Shown one piece after another: positions 50,969 through 58,616 of a DNA stretch of 64,000 nucleotides. Origin of the DNA: Salinibacillus aidingensis. GTDB lineage: Bacteria > Bacillota > Bacilli > Bacillales > Alkalibacillaceae. The stretch is from NCBI RefSeq assembly GCF_039522525.1, contig NZ_BAAADO010000003.1:372001-436000 (forward strand), read 5' to 3'. Position 1 is the stretch's first letter; the number at the start of each line of letters is the position of its first letter. The notes under the pieces were generated by a model. The model was given only the letters and a program-made list of their open reading frames with translations. It was not told the DNA's origin and made no database searches. The position numbers and the translations under genes are program-made.

Positions 50969-52393
50969 TTGATTGGTTCCATTATTAACGGCAAAGAGCT
51001 TACAAGTGAAAACACTATGCCTATTCACAACCCTTATTCAGGAGAAAAAATCGATGACATCGCACTCGCTACAGAGCAGGAGCTAAATGAGGCCATTGAT
51101 GATTCCTATAAAGCCTTTCATGACACGATGAAAAAAATGCCTGCGCATGAACGTGCCGATATTTTGCGAAAAACGGCTGATTTACTGGAGGAGCGAACGG
51201 AGGAATTTGCCCAGACCGTCGTTAAGGAAGCCGGAAAACCGATTAGTGCCAGTCGCGGTGAAGTGCATCGTGCCATTCAAGTTCTGAGATTTGCTTACGA
51301 AAAAGCGAAAGACATTACTGGTGAAGTTATTCCTATGGATGCAGCAGTTGGCGGAAACGGAAGAATGGGCTTTGCCAAGCGGGATCCGCTTGGGGTAGTA
51401 GCGGCTATTACTCCCTTTAATTTTCCATTAAACTTATCCCTTCATAAATTGGCACCAGCGCTGGCAGCCGGAAATGCAGTGATTTTTAAACCGGCCGAAA
51501 AAACACCGATTTCCGCCTATAAATTAACGAAGCTCTTTCATGAGGCAGGACTTCCTGAAAGTGCATTAAATTTAGTCATGGGAACCGGCAAGGAAGTGGG
51601 CGATCCACTCGTAAAGCACGATAAAATCCATAAAATATCCTTTACAGGAAGTCTGCCGGTCGGACGCTCCATTAAAGAATCAGCCGGGTTTAAAAAGGTC
51701 ACTCTTGAACTGGGTTCCAACTCCCCTAATATTATTTTTTCGGATGCAGACCTGGATCAGGCAGTGAAGAGCTTAGTAACCGGAGCCTTTGCTTTCTCGG
51801 GTCAGGTTTGTATTTCAGCTCAGCGAATTTACGTACAAAAAGAAGTGTATGATCAGTTCCTCAAAGAGTATGTAAGCCTGACAGAATCGTTGAAAGTAGG
51901 GGATCCTGCTGAAGAGGGAACGGATGTAGGTCCAATGATTAATGAAAAGGAGGCTGAACGTGCTAAGCAGTGGATTGATGATGCGGCTGAAAAAGGCGCT
52001 ACCATTGCTGCCGGGGGTGAACGGAACGGAGCTATCCTTAAACCTACCATTATGACAGATGTGGATGAAAATATGAAAGTGATTGCTGAAGAGGTTTTCG
52101 CACCGATTGTATCCATTATTCCATTTGATACTGAAGAAGAGGCTGTGAGGTTTTCCAACAACTCCATTTACGGTCTGCAGGCAGGCGTGTTCACGAAAGA
52201 CATTAACCGCGCCTTCCGTGTAGCTGAAAAACTGGAAATGGGCGGCGTATGGATCAACGAAATCTCCACCTATCGCCAGGATAATATTCCCTATGGCGGG
52301 GTTAAGAAGAGCGGGTTTGGCCGGGAAGGGGTTAAATACGCGATTGAAGATATGACAGAATTAAAATTTATCGGCGTAAAACTGGAGCAATAA
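50969..52393 (+). CDS. NAD(P)-dependent aldehyde dehydrogenase
   Basis: The protein has 474 residues. It has AITPFNFPLNLSLHKLAPAL, KPAEKTPISAYKLT, the FTGSLPVGRSI NAD-binding strand, ELGSNSPNII with the catalytic Glu, and GQVCISAQRIYV with the catalytic Cys near residue 283. It is closest in pattern to lactaldehyde/glyceraldehyde-type ALDHs, but the substrate is undecided. TTG start follows GAGGAGG by 8 bases. Its position after an acetolactate-synthase-like gene suggests the two share a metabolite, for example an aldehyde made or used by the ThDP enzyme. Confidence 0.9.
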   Translation: MIGSIINGKELTSENTMPIHNPYSGEKIDDIALATEQELNEAIDDSYKAFHDTMKKMPAHERADILRKTADLLEERTEEFAQTVVKEAGKPISASRGEVHRAIQVLRFAYEKAKDITGEVIPMDAAVGGNGRMGFAKRDPLGVVAAITPFNFPLNLSLHKLAPALAAGNAVIFKPAEKTPISAYKLTKLFHEAGLPESALNLVMGTGKEVGDPLVKHDKIHKISFTGSLPVGRSIKESAGFKKVTLELGSNSPNIIFSDADLDQAVKSLVTGAFAFSGQVCISAQRIYVQKEVYDQFLKEYVSLTESLKVGDPAEEGTDVGPMINEKEAERAKQWIDDAAEKGATIAAGGERNGAILKPTIMTDVDENMKVIAEEVFAPIVSIIPFDTEEEAVRFSNNSIYGLQAGVFTKDINRAFRVAEKLEMGGVWINEISTYRQDNIPYGGVKKSGFGREGVKYAIEDMTELKFIGVKLEQ

Positions 52394-52395
52394 AG

Positions 52396-52421
52396 AAAGG
52401 GCTGCCTTGTGCAGCCCTTTT
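52396..52421 (+). terminator. terminator of the aldehyde dehydrogenase gene
   Basis: AAAGGGCTGC and GCAGCCCTTT pair around a five-base loop, followed by TAAATT. The T-tract is short. Confidence 0.75.
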
Positions 52422-52475
52422 AAATTGCGTGAGTTGGTTCAGTGCTGAATTTTTTACATCAGTGACAGTTTCAAA

Positions 52476-52503
52476 AATAACCCCGGCTGGCCAAACGGGG
52501 GAT
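52476..52503 (-). terminator. terminator of the glutamate dehydrogenase gene
   Basis: On the minus strand CCCCG and CGGGG, part of CCCCCGTTTGGCCAGCCGGGG, form a short GC-rich stem followed by TTATTTTTG. Confidence 0.65.
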
Positions 52504-52520
52504 TAATGTCTAATATCGTA

Positions 52521-53822
52521 TCATTCCACATCCATACGTTCCTTTACCCATCCACGTGCATGGAAAGCCTCAACCAGGTGTTTAATCGCAGTTGTATAAG
52601 CGGCATCACGCATGCGGGATTTTTTTTGTTTCTGAATTTCCAGGACTCTGTTAAATCCTTCAACCATCCGTTCTTCCAGCTGTTTATTAACCTCATCCTC
52701 TTTCCAGTAATAGTTCATCGCATTTTGTACCCATTCAAAGTAGGAGACCGTGACCCCGCCAGCATTACAAAGGATATCAGGTATGACAAAGATTTCTTTT
52801 TCCTCTAAAATTTTGTCACCTTCCGGGGTTGTGGGACCATTTGCAGCTTCAGCCAGAATTCGAGCCTGAATTTTCGGTGCTGTTTCTTTTGTAACCTGGT
52901 TTTCAATCGCAGCAGGAATGAGTACATCGACGGGAAGGGCAAACATTTCTTCATTGCTCATTGAATCGGCTTCTGTATAATTGGATGCGATATTTCCTTT
53001 ATTAACAAACTCCAGTAATTTCGGAATATCCAGGCCGTTTTTATTATAAATTCCACCTTTGGCATCTGTAACTGCTACAATTTTCACTCCAAGCTGATGC
53101 AAAAATTTTGCCGTCATACTCCCCACATTTCCAAATCCCTGAATGGCTGCAGTTGCCTCTGTCAAATCTAAATTCAGATGGCGGGCAGCTTCACGGATAG
53201 TAAACACAACTCCACGTCCGGTAGCAGCGATACGCCCCTGAGAACCACCAATGATAAGAGGCTTCCCCGTTAAAATGCCCGGAATATTATACCCTCTTAA
53301 TTTGTCAAATTCATCCATCATCCAGCCCATAACTTCCGGATTGGTGTTGACATCAGGTGCCGGAATATCCTTCTGGGGGCCAATAACGGGAGTGATGGAG
53401 CGGATATAAGAGCGACTGAGCTCTTCAAGTTCCCGCTCATTTAACTCATTAGGATCTACAATCACGCCACCTTTACCACCGCCAAACGGGATATCCAGAA
53501 TTGCTGACTTCATCGACATCCAAATGGAAAGCGCCTTGACCTCATCCAAGGTTACAGATGGATGGAAACGAATCCCGCCTTTGGTTGGACCCAGGACATC
53601 ATTGTGCTGAGAACGATATCCGGTAAAATTTTGGATTTCTCCATTATCCATACGGACAGGTACCGATACCTCCATTACACGCATCGGTTTTTTCAATATA
53701 TGATAAACATTTTCATTCAACCCGAGATTTGAGACGGACTCTTTAATAAGATCTTTCACAATGTCATATGGATTTTTATGATGAGTGGTAATATCAGCTT
53801 CCGGCTTATGCTGTTCCTTCAT
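52521..53822 (-). CDS. glutamate dehydrogenase (catabolic, RocG/GudB-like)
   Basis: The protein has 433 residues. It has the substrate site YRSQHNDVLGPTKGGIRFHP, the catalytic Lys in PFGGGKGGVIVDP, DIPAPDVNTNPEVMGWM, GFGNVGSMTAKFL for NAD binding and ILCNAGGVTVSYFEWVQN. It converts glutamate to 2-oxoglutarate and ammonia. The start is the ATG at 53822 with GGAGG 7 bases upstream; the open frame continues into a REP-like repeat. Whether the RocG or GudB type is not resolved. It is transcribed alone. Confidence 0.95.
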   Translation of the reverse strand: MKEQHKPEADITTHHKNPYDIVKDLIKESVSNLGLNENVYHILKKPMRVMEVSVPVRMDNGEIQNFTGYRSQHNDVLGPTKGGIRFHPSVTLDEVKALSIWMSMKSAILDIPFGGGKGGVIVDPNELNERELEELSRSYIRSITPVIGPQKDIPAPDVNTNPEVMGWMMDEFDKLRGYNIPGILTGKPLIIGGSQGRIAATGRGVVFTIREAARHLNLDLTEATAAIQGFGNVGSMTAKFLHQLGVKIVAVTDAKGGIYNKNGLDIPKLLEFVNKGNIASNYTEADSMSNEEMFALPVDVLIPAAIENQVTKETAPKIQARILAEAANGPTTPEGDKILEEKEIFVIPDILCNAGGVTVSYFEWVQNAMNYYWKEDEVNKQLEERMVEGFNRVLEIQKQKKSRMRDAAYTTAIKHLVEAFHARGWVKERMDVE

Positions 53823-53886
53823 GTTCATACCTCCAAACATTTTATCCCTATTAGTAAAGTCCCTCGTTCCTGCGTTTTTATGTATG

Positions 53887-53953
53887 GTTTGGGACTGTCC
53901 CCACACCCTTTAAAGCGTTAACGCGTTAATAAATGTGGGGACAGTCCCAAACA
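53887..53953. repeat. REP-like palindromic repeat R6 (paired)
   Basis: GTTTGGGACTGTCCCCACA and TGTGGGGACAGTCCCAAAC are exact reverse complements flanking CCTTTAAAGCGTTAACGCGTTAATAAA-like sequence. It lies upstream of the glutamate dehydrogenase gene. Confidence 0.88.
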
Positions 53954-54043
53954 TGAATAATTAAATTCCCTCCTGAGAATAATAAAAATGGTTTTATGTT
54001 TAGTACCTTCATTACATTAATGAATAATTAAGGGGGGATTGGT

Positions 54044-54220
54044 ATGAGGAAATTTTTTATCTGGATGATAATTTTTATGGTACTTATCATTATTCTGGGC
54101 TTCAGAATAAAAAAGCTTACCTACTGGTTCTATTATTTAAGAAGAAATATGATGTTATTTTTCAGAGACCGATTTTATTATCTAAAAGACAAAATACGCG
54201 CTTCGATAAACGTTAACTAA
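54044..54220 (+). CDS. 58-residue basic single-span membrane protein
   Basis: The product starts MRKFFIWMIIFMVLIIIL, a clear membrane segment, followed by a basic, Tyr/Phe-rich tail (KKLTYWFYYLRRNMMLFF, then RASINVN). AAGGGGGGATTGGT precedes the ATG, an excellent ribosome site. It is upstream of the DUF3231 gene with 40 bases between them and may share its transcript. I do not recognise the family. Confidence 0.62.
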   Translation: MRKFFIWMIIFMVLIIILGFRIKKLTYWFYYLRRNMMLFFRDRFYYLKDKIRASINVN

Positions 54221-54260
54221 AATTTAACTAAAATTTAACTGAACTTAGAGGTTGTGAACT

Positions 54261-55274
54261 ATGAGAAAAAGATCAACAGAAGAGAACCAAAATTTGACAC
54301 CAACTGAAATGGGAAAAATGTGGGCTACATATACCGGAAATACGATGGCCATTTGTGTTCTGAAGTATTATCTTCGTCATGTGGAGGATCCGGATATTAA
54401 AAAGGTTTTGCAGCATGCGTTACGCTTAAGTGAGCAAATCGTCAATCAGATTCAGATTTTCTACAAAGAAAGTCATTTTCCGGTGCCCAAAGGGTTTACG
54501 GAGGATGATGTGAATTTAGATGCTCCAAGGTTATTTGAAGATGTCTTTTATCTTTATTATCTTCAGTATACAGGAAAAGCAGGGTTAAGTATTTATAATG
54601 CAGGCATACCTTTGTTGACGAGAACAGATATCCGTGACTTTTTTATCCAGACCCTCGATTCAACCATAAAGCTTATTTCAGAAGTGAATGATGTTTTACA
54701 AAAAAAGGGTTTCTTAATAAATCCTCCTGTATCAAGTCCCCCTGATCAAGTAGATTTTGTCCATAGACAGAGCTTCCTGAACGGTATGTTTGGAGATATC
54801 AGACCATTACACGGATTAGAGACAGCACACATTTATGACAATATAAACAACGACATGACCAGTAAAGCATTGCTGATTGGCTTTAGTCAGACAGCCAACC
54901 GTGAGAAAGTAAGAAGATATTTTTTAAGAGGAAAAAATATAAATGATAGACATATCGGAACGTATAAGAAAAAGCTGGAGGAGGAAAAAATCCCGACACC
55001 AAAATCCATTGATCATCTGGTGACCAATTCAACTACCGCTCCATTCTCTGATAAACTGATGCTCTATCACAAAATTGATATGTTCTCGATGAAAGTACGG
55101 ACCTATGCCAATGGGGCATCCCTTAACGGCCGGCGTGATATTGGCGGAATGTACGCAAAATTTCTTTTAGATGTTTCTTTATTTGTCGAGGATGGGGCCA
55201 ATATCATGATTGACCACGGCTGGATGGAGCAGCCGCCCTTAACGGATTATACAAAACGAGATCAGTCAGAATAA
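54261..55274 (+). CDS. DUF3231 family protein (two tandem domains)
   Basis: The protein has 337 residues and is all-helical. Two DUF3231 units (about 10-165 and 180-325) share helical-bundle patterns resembling ferritin-like folds. Recognisable stretches are LTPTEMGKMWATYTGNTMAI, PVPKGFTEDDVNLDAPRLFED, FLNGMFGDIRPLHGLETAHI and ANIMIDHGWMEQPPLT. Such proteins are common in Bacillales, often in several copies and possibly spore-related; function is unknown. The upstream leader has a short direct repeat of CTAAAATTTAA. Confidence 0.88.
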   Translation: MRKRSTEENQNLTPTEMGKMWATYTGNTMAICVLKYYLRHVEDPDIKKVLQHALRLSEQIVNQIQIFYKESHFPVPKGFTEDDVNLDAPRLFEDVFYLYYLQYTGKAGLSIYNAGIPLLTRTDIRDFFIQTLDSTIKLISEVNDVLQKKGFLINPPVSSPPDQVDFVHRQSFLNGMFGDIRPLHGLETAHIYDNINNDMTSKALLIGFSQTANREKVRRYFLRGKNINDRHIGTYKKKLEEEKIPTPKSIDHLVTNSTTAPFSDKLMLYHKIDMFSMKVRTYANGASLNGRRDIGGMYAKFLLDVSLFVEDGANIMIDHGWMEQPPLTDYTKRDQSE

Positions 55275-55278
55275 CAGG

Positions 55279-55308
55279 AAAAGATCGCCAGGGTGGCGGT
55301 CTTTTTTT
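55279..55308 (+). terminator. DUF3231 gene terminator
   Basis: AAAGATCGCCA pairs with TGGCGGTCTTT around a 3-base loop, with further T residues. Confidence 0.88.
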
Positions 55309-55458
55309 CTTGTTTTAAGCAATCTCACAAATCATTCAGAAAAATGATAAAATTCCTATATCTATATGTTAAAATAATGGATGCAATCATTCTGAGGTAA
55401 GTACCATGTACCGTGCAAAAACATCACTTCCTTAAAAATTTTAATGAAGGAGTTTATC

Positions 55459-55818
55459 ATGAATTTTCAGGAATTTGGCTTCATTCTTTTTGTAGAAAAC
55501 TATGATGAATGTGTGTCCTTCTACAGGGATCAATTACAGCTGGAAGTAAGAACAGTAAAAGACTCACTCGTTATTTTTAATCTGCCACAGGGATATTTGA
55601 TGGTCGAACAGGGAGGTGTGTCCGCGAATCAGGAAAAAACAAGAGAACAGAATCCTGCCGTTATTCGTTTTAATGTAGATAATCTTAAGGAAACGGTCCT
55701 GCAGCTGGAAGGAAAAGGGGTTCCGTTTTCGAACAGAGAGTTGTCGTTTGATTGGGGGACGATAGCCGTTTTTCATGATCCCGATGGTCACCGATTAGAG
55801 TTATTTGAAGTTCACTAG
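55459..55818 (+). CDS. VOC family (glyoxalase/dioxygenase fold) protein
   Basis: The protein has 119 residues. It begins FGFILFVENYDECVSFYRDQLQLEV, a typical first beta-alpha-beta unit of the VOC fold, and ends with VFHDPDGHRLELFEV, whose Glu is the usual metal ligand. The first His ligand of true glyoxalases is replaced (FGFILF), so activity may differ. AAGGAG lies 7 bases before the ATG at 55459. The gene is monocistronic. Confidence 0.85.
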   Translation: MNFQEFGFILFVENYDECVSFYRDQLQLEVRTVKDSLVIFNLPQGYLMVEQGGVSANQEKTREQNPAVIRFNVDNLKETVLQLEGKGVPFSNRELSFDWGTIAVFHDPDGHRLELFEVH

Positions 55819-55893
55819 TTAAATAGAATACATATGAGCAAATGTATAAAAAGATGGATGGTATGGAACGGTCACTGTCAGGAGTAAGTCTTT

Positions 55894-56052
55894 TTTATCA
55901 CGCATTAACTGGCCGTAATACCCCTACTTCAAGTCTTGAGAGTATCCCAACAAGACTAAGCGGGGGATAAACGGCCAGTAGATTCCTGATAAGTTCAACT
56001 AACCATCAGTGGGGGATGAAGAACCCCCACACTGATGGAAGTTTTACTTTAT
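55894..56052 (+). mobile_element. dispersed element, copy 7 (full length)
   Basis: It begins TTTATCACGCATTAACTGGC, has the long left hairpin and a right hairpin CCATCAGTGGGGG/CCCCCACACTGATGG, and ends GAAGTTTTACTTTAT. It fills the gap between the VOC and GNAT genes, ending 31 bases before the latter's start. Confidence 0.87.
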
Positions 56053-56082
56053 AAAATTCAACAATGACTGGAGGGGTTGCAA

Positions 56083-56622
56083 ATGATTGAATTAGAGCAC
56101 TTTGAGCGATCAGATTTTAAGCAGTTGATTGAGTGGATAGAGTCGCCGGCATTTATGCTGCAGTGGGGGGGTCCCCATTTTGATTTTCCGCTAGATGAAG
56201 GACAGCTGGAAGAATACATAAAAAATGCGAATCATAAGGATGCCGATACAATGGCATATAAAGTCATCGAGCAGGAAACAGGGAAGGTCGTCGGACATAT
56301 TGCATTAAAGCAAATTAATAAAAAGACAAAATCGGCCAGAGTAAGCAAGGTGCTCGTAGGAGATAAGCAGATGCGGGGAAAAGGAATCGGCCAGCAGATG
56401 ATCAGGGAAATTTTAAAAATTGCCTTTGATGAGCTTGAACTACATCGAGTAAGTCTGGGAGTATTTGATTTCAATGAATCAGCCATTGCCTGCTATGAAA
56501 AGTGTGGTTTTGTAAAAGAAGGCTTACGGAGAGAGGTCGTACAAAATGGAGGTCGTTACTGGAGTATCTATGAAATGAGTATGCTGGAATATGAGTGGTC
56601 TAAGGTTAAACAGATTACATAA
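56083..56622 (+). CDS. GNAT-family acetyltransferase (RimJ/RimL-like)
   Basis: The protein has 179 residues. It has ELEHFERSDFKQLIEWI at the start, VGHIALKQINKKTKSARVSKVLV, the acetyl-CoA loop KQMRGKGIGQQM near residue 105, and FNESAIACYEKCGFVKEGLRRE, the pattern of N-acetyltransferases of the RimL group. Substrate is unknown. ATG 56083 follows GGAGGGG by about 6-10 bases; an upstream TTG overlaps that spacing. A dispersed-element copy lies directly upstream. Confidence 0.87.
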   Translation: MIELEHFERSDFKQLIEWIESPAFMLQWGGPHFDFPLDEGQLEEYIKNANHKDADTMAYKVIEQETGKVVGHIALKQINKKTKSARVSKVLVGDKQMRGKGIGQQMIREILKIAFDELELHRVSLGVFDFNESAIACYEKCGFVKEGLRREVVQNGGRYWSIYEMSMLEYEWSKVKQIT

Positions 56623-56710
56623 TGCTTCGTGCCTATTTTTCCATGTGCCCATGAACTCACCATCCTTCCCGCATAGTTTAGTAGTAAAAAAAGGAAGGGA
56701 GTGGTGGAGG

Positions 56711-57160
56711 ATGGGTTCAAATCGAAAATATCGCCCAAAGCGTCTGAATGATTCACCATTTGAAAATCTGATGCAGCAGATGGATCAGTTTTTCCAGGAG
56801 TCGATGAAAAATTTTGATAGCCTGCTTCAGCCGAATTCGTTTCAGGTTGACATGTACGAGGATCAAACCCACGTGGTTATTGAGGCTGATTTATCCGGTT
56901 ATAAAAAAGAACAGATTTATGTCAGACCAAATGGCCATCAGTTAAAAATCGCCGTAGAGGATTCAAGTGTTTTTGAAGAAAAAAATGATCAAACCTCCTA
57001 TATCCATCAGCAGCAAACATTTCAGCGGATGGAAAGGAGTATTGCTCTCCCATTTCCCATTTCAGAAGAAGACACGTACGCATCCTTTAAAGATGGGCAC
57101 CTTAAAATAAAGATTCCAAAAAGAAATCCGCATACAGGCTATATAGACATAGAAGGTTGA
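56711..57160 (+). CDS. Hsp20/alpha-crystallin family small heat shock protein
   Basis: The protein has 149 residues. A basic, hydrophobic N-terminal arm (to about 45) contains MQQMDQFFQESMKNFDSLLQ. The alpha-crystallin domain has FQVDMYEDQTHVVIEADLSG, FQRMERSIALPFPISEEDTYASFKDGHLKIKIPK. The usual GxL motif appears as DGHLKI. It binds unfolding proteins, as oligomers. ATG 56711 follows GGGAGTGGTGGAGG. The upstream open extension overlaps the GNAT gene and has no ribosome site. Confidence 0.9.
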   Translation: MGSNRKYRPKRLNDSPFENLMQQMDQFFQESMKNFDSLLQPNSFQVDMYEDQTHVVIEADLSGYKKEQIYVRPNGHQLKIAVEDSSVFEEKNDQTSYIHQQQTFQRMERSIALPFPISEEDTYASFKDGHLKIKIPKRNPHTGYIDIEG

Positions 57161-57178
57161 GCAGAAAAATGCTCAACC
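57155..57178 (+). terminator. hairpin at the hsp20 end
   Basis: GGTTGAGC and GCTCAACC pair around an A-rich loop and are followed by CTTTAA. The T-tract is weak and it runs straight into a REP-like repeat. Confidence 0.6.
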
Positions 57179-57213
57179 CTTTAACGCTTTAAAGCATGTG
57201 GGGACAGTCCCAA
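57179..57213. repeat. REP-like palindromic repeat R7
   Basis: CTTTAACGCTTTAAAGCATGT is followed by GGGGACAGTCCC. It also encodes the last codons and stop of the truncated membrane-protein frame on the minus strand. Confidence 0.8.
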
Positions 57214-57522
57214 GATTCCAATTAATAACAGCACACTTGCAGTCAGGAACCCTTCATTGTATAGGGGGAGCACTCCATATCCCAGCCATCCAAACAGACT
57301 TTGCAGAAAAAGAAGTCCTTCATTCAGCAGGAAGCCTGCCAGGAAAATCCATAGTCTCAAGCGTTTTGAACGGTTAGCCTCAATCAGGTTCAGCATAAAA
57401 TAAAGAGTGACTATAAACAGGCTTACAAATCCGAGTAGAGTAAGATGCAGGTAACCAATGATTTCAAACGTATTGACAATAATATAAAAACAAGTTATAT
57501 TTATTTTTGTCGATATAAATAA
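57181..57522 (-). pseudogene. C-terminal fragment of a membrane protein
   Basis: A minus-strand open frame encodes at least three membrane segments: FEIIGYLHLTLLGFVSLFIV, then after NRSKRLRLWIFLAGFLL a second and FLTASVLLLIGILGL. It has no plausible start or ribosome site at its head and it ends in a REP-like repeat (SPHALKR). The head lies 8 bases from tRNA-Val. This looks like the surviving 3' part of a larger gene, with both ends altered. A small translated product from the internal ATG at 57396 cannot be excluded. Confidence 0.55.
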
Positions 57523-57530
57523 CTACATAG

Positions 57531-57602
57531 GACTCCGTAGCTCAGTGGGAGAGCACTTGCTTGACAGGCAAGGGGTCGGTGGTTCGAAACCACTCGGAGT
57601 CA
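57531..57602 (+). tRNA. tRNA-Val (GAC)
   Basis: The cloverleaf is complete: acceptor GACTCCG/CGGAGTC, D arm with AGCTCAGTGGGAGAGC, anticodon stem CTTGC/GCAAG with loop TTGACAG (anticodon GAC), T arm GGTGG-TTCGAAA-CCACT. The discriminator is A; CCA is not encoded. A terminator hairpin follows 11 bases later. Confidence 0.97.
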
Positions 57603-57613
57603 CTGCGAAAGAT

Positions 57614-57650
57614 ACCCTCATCCATAAACGCTATGGATGAGGGTGTTTTT
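57614..57650 (+). terminator. tRNA-Val terminator
   Basis: ACCCTCATCCAT and ATGGATGAGGGT form a perfect 12-bp stem followed by GTTTTT. The last T residues are shared with the TTTAT flank of the adjoining dispersed element. Confidence 0.9.
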
Positions 57651-57807
57651 ATCACGTATTAACTGGCCGTAATACCCCCACTTCAAGTCTTGAGGGTAAC
57701 CCAATCAAGACTAAGAGGGGGATAAACGCCCAGTAAATTCCTGATAAGTTCAACTAACCATCAGTGGGGGATGGAGAAAACCCTCACTGATGGAAGTTTC
57801 ACTTTAT
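57648..57807 (+). mobile_element. dispersed element, copy 8 (full length)
   Basis: It begins TTTATCACGTATTAACTGGC, has both hairpins and ends GAAGTTTCACTTTAT. It starts in the T-tract of the tRNA-Val terminator. Its right end supplies the stop codon of the convergent 46-residue gene. Confidence 0.88.
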
Positions 57808-57944
57808 TTGGCTTCCCCTTCCTCTGCTGCTTCCAATTGTAATTCCTTGTTCAATGAGTCTATCATTCCACCACCCAGACCTTCATTAATCATGCGTTCT
57901 ACATCGAAAAAGCTGGTTTTATTATTGTCCTTTTGCTGACCCAT
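57804..57944 (-). CDS. small acidic hypothetical protein (46 aa)
   Basis: The product starts MGQQKDNNKTSFFDVERMIN, continues EGLGGGMIDSLNKELQLEAA and ends EEGEAK. GGAGGGG lies 7 bases before the ATG at 57944. The TAA stop is formed by the TTTAT end of dispersed element copy 8. I do not recognise the family; the DVERMINEGLGGG stretch looks conserved in style and may bind a partner. Confidence 0.65.
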   Translation of the reverse strand: MGQQKDNNKTSFFDVERMINEGLGGGMIDSLNKELQLEAAEEGEAK

Positions 57945-58123
57945 AGAGCTTCCCCTCCAATCCATGTGATTTATATCAACGAATATTTGGAGAGGCTGTG
58001 CTATGGTTGTGATGACAGGAAATTTTATAAAGATCAATTCAGGAATCAAACTTTAATTACAGGAAGATATTTTAATTTGCAGGGGACAGGAAAGTGAGGA
58101 TCATTTAAGAAGGTTTTATAAAA

Positions 58124-58517
58124 ATGGAAAAGAAGTCCTTGGACAATTTTACAAAATTTAAAGAGAATCGGTTTACCAAAAAGATGGTTTATAAAAAGAA
58201 CGGACATAATGCTTTTGTATAAAACTTTTTGCCGGGACAGGAGCTGCCGCCTCATAAGCATCCAGGTATGAATTTATTTATACATGTGCTTAACGGATCA
58301 GGACTCTTCATCACGGATGACACAGAAACAGAAATAAACGAAAATGACATCCTGGATATTGAAGAAGACGAAATGCTTTCCGTTCAAAATAATAGTCAAC
58401 ACCCTTTATAAGTCTATATGTAAATTTGAGTAAAAAAGGGTAACGGAAGAGGAACTGACGGAGCTGCCGGTGTTAAGTGAGATACGAGAACTTTCAGGAA
58501 AAACTTTCAGGAAATGA
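58124..58517 (+). pseudogene. cupin-domain protein gene, inactivated
   Basis: From ATG 58124 the frame reads MEKKSLDNFTKFKENRF and KKNGHNAFV, then hits TAA at codon 33, and continues in the same frame as NFLPGQELPPHKHPGMNLFI and EINENDILDIEEDEML, a typical cupin metal site (PPHKHPG) and barrel. It ends at a second stop (58411), and a shifted frame keeps VTEEELTELPVLSEIREL to 58517. One nonsense codon plus at least one frameshift make it a pseudogene. Confidence 0.75.
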
Positions 58518-58540
58518 AGAAGAGGGATAAATAATAAATA

Positions 58541-58580
58541 GCAAGGGCAACGAAATCTGAAAATGACTTTGTGCCCTTGC
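58541..58580 (-). terminator. terminator of the sodium/solute symporter gene
   Basis: On the minus strand GCAAGGGCA and TGCCCTTGC pair around a loop of about 22 bases, followed by TATTTATTATTT. Confidence 0.65.
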
Positions 58581-58616
58581 TGCTTCATAAAAATAGGATT
58601 CGAATGATTAATTAAG

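Noticed and set aside
15868..57807. Reading the dispersed repeats as a CRISPR array or tandem regulatory RNA family such as a riboswitch
   Set aside because: Copies are kilobases apart, lie near unrelated genes in varied orientation and have fixed junctions with a TTTAT flank, which fits a mobile element.
57531..58517. tRNA-Val considered as a prophage or island attachment site
   Set aside because: No integrase gene and no direct repeat of the tRNA 3' end were seen in the following 6 kb.
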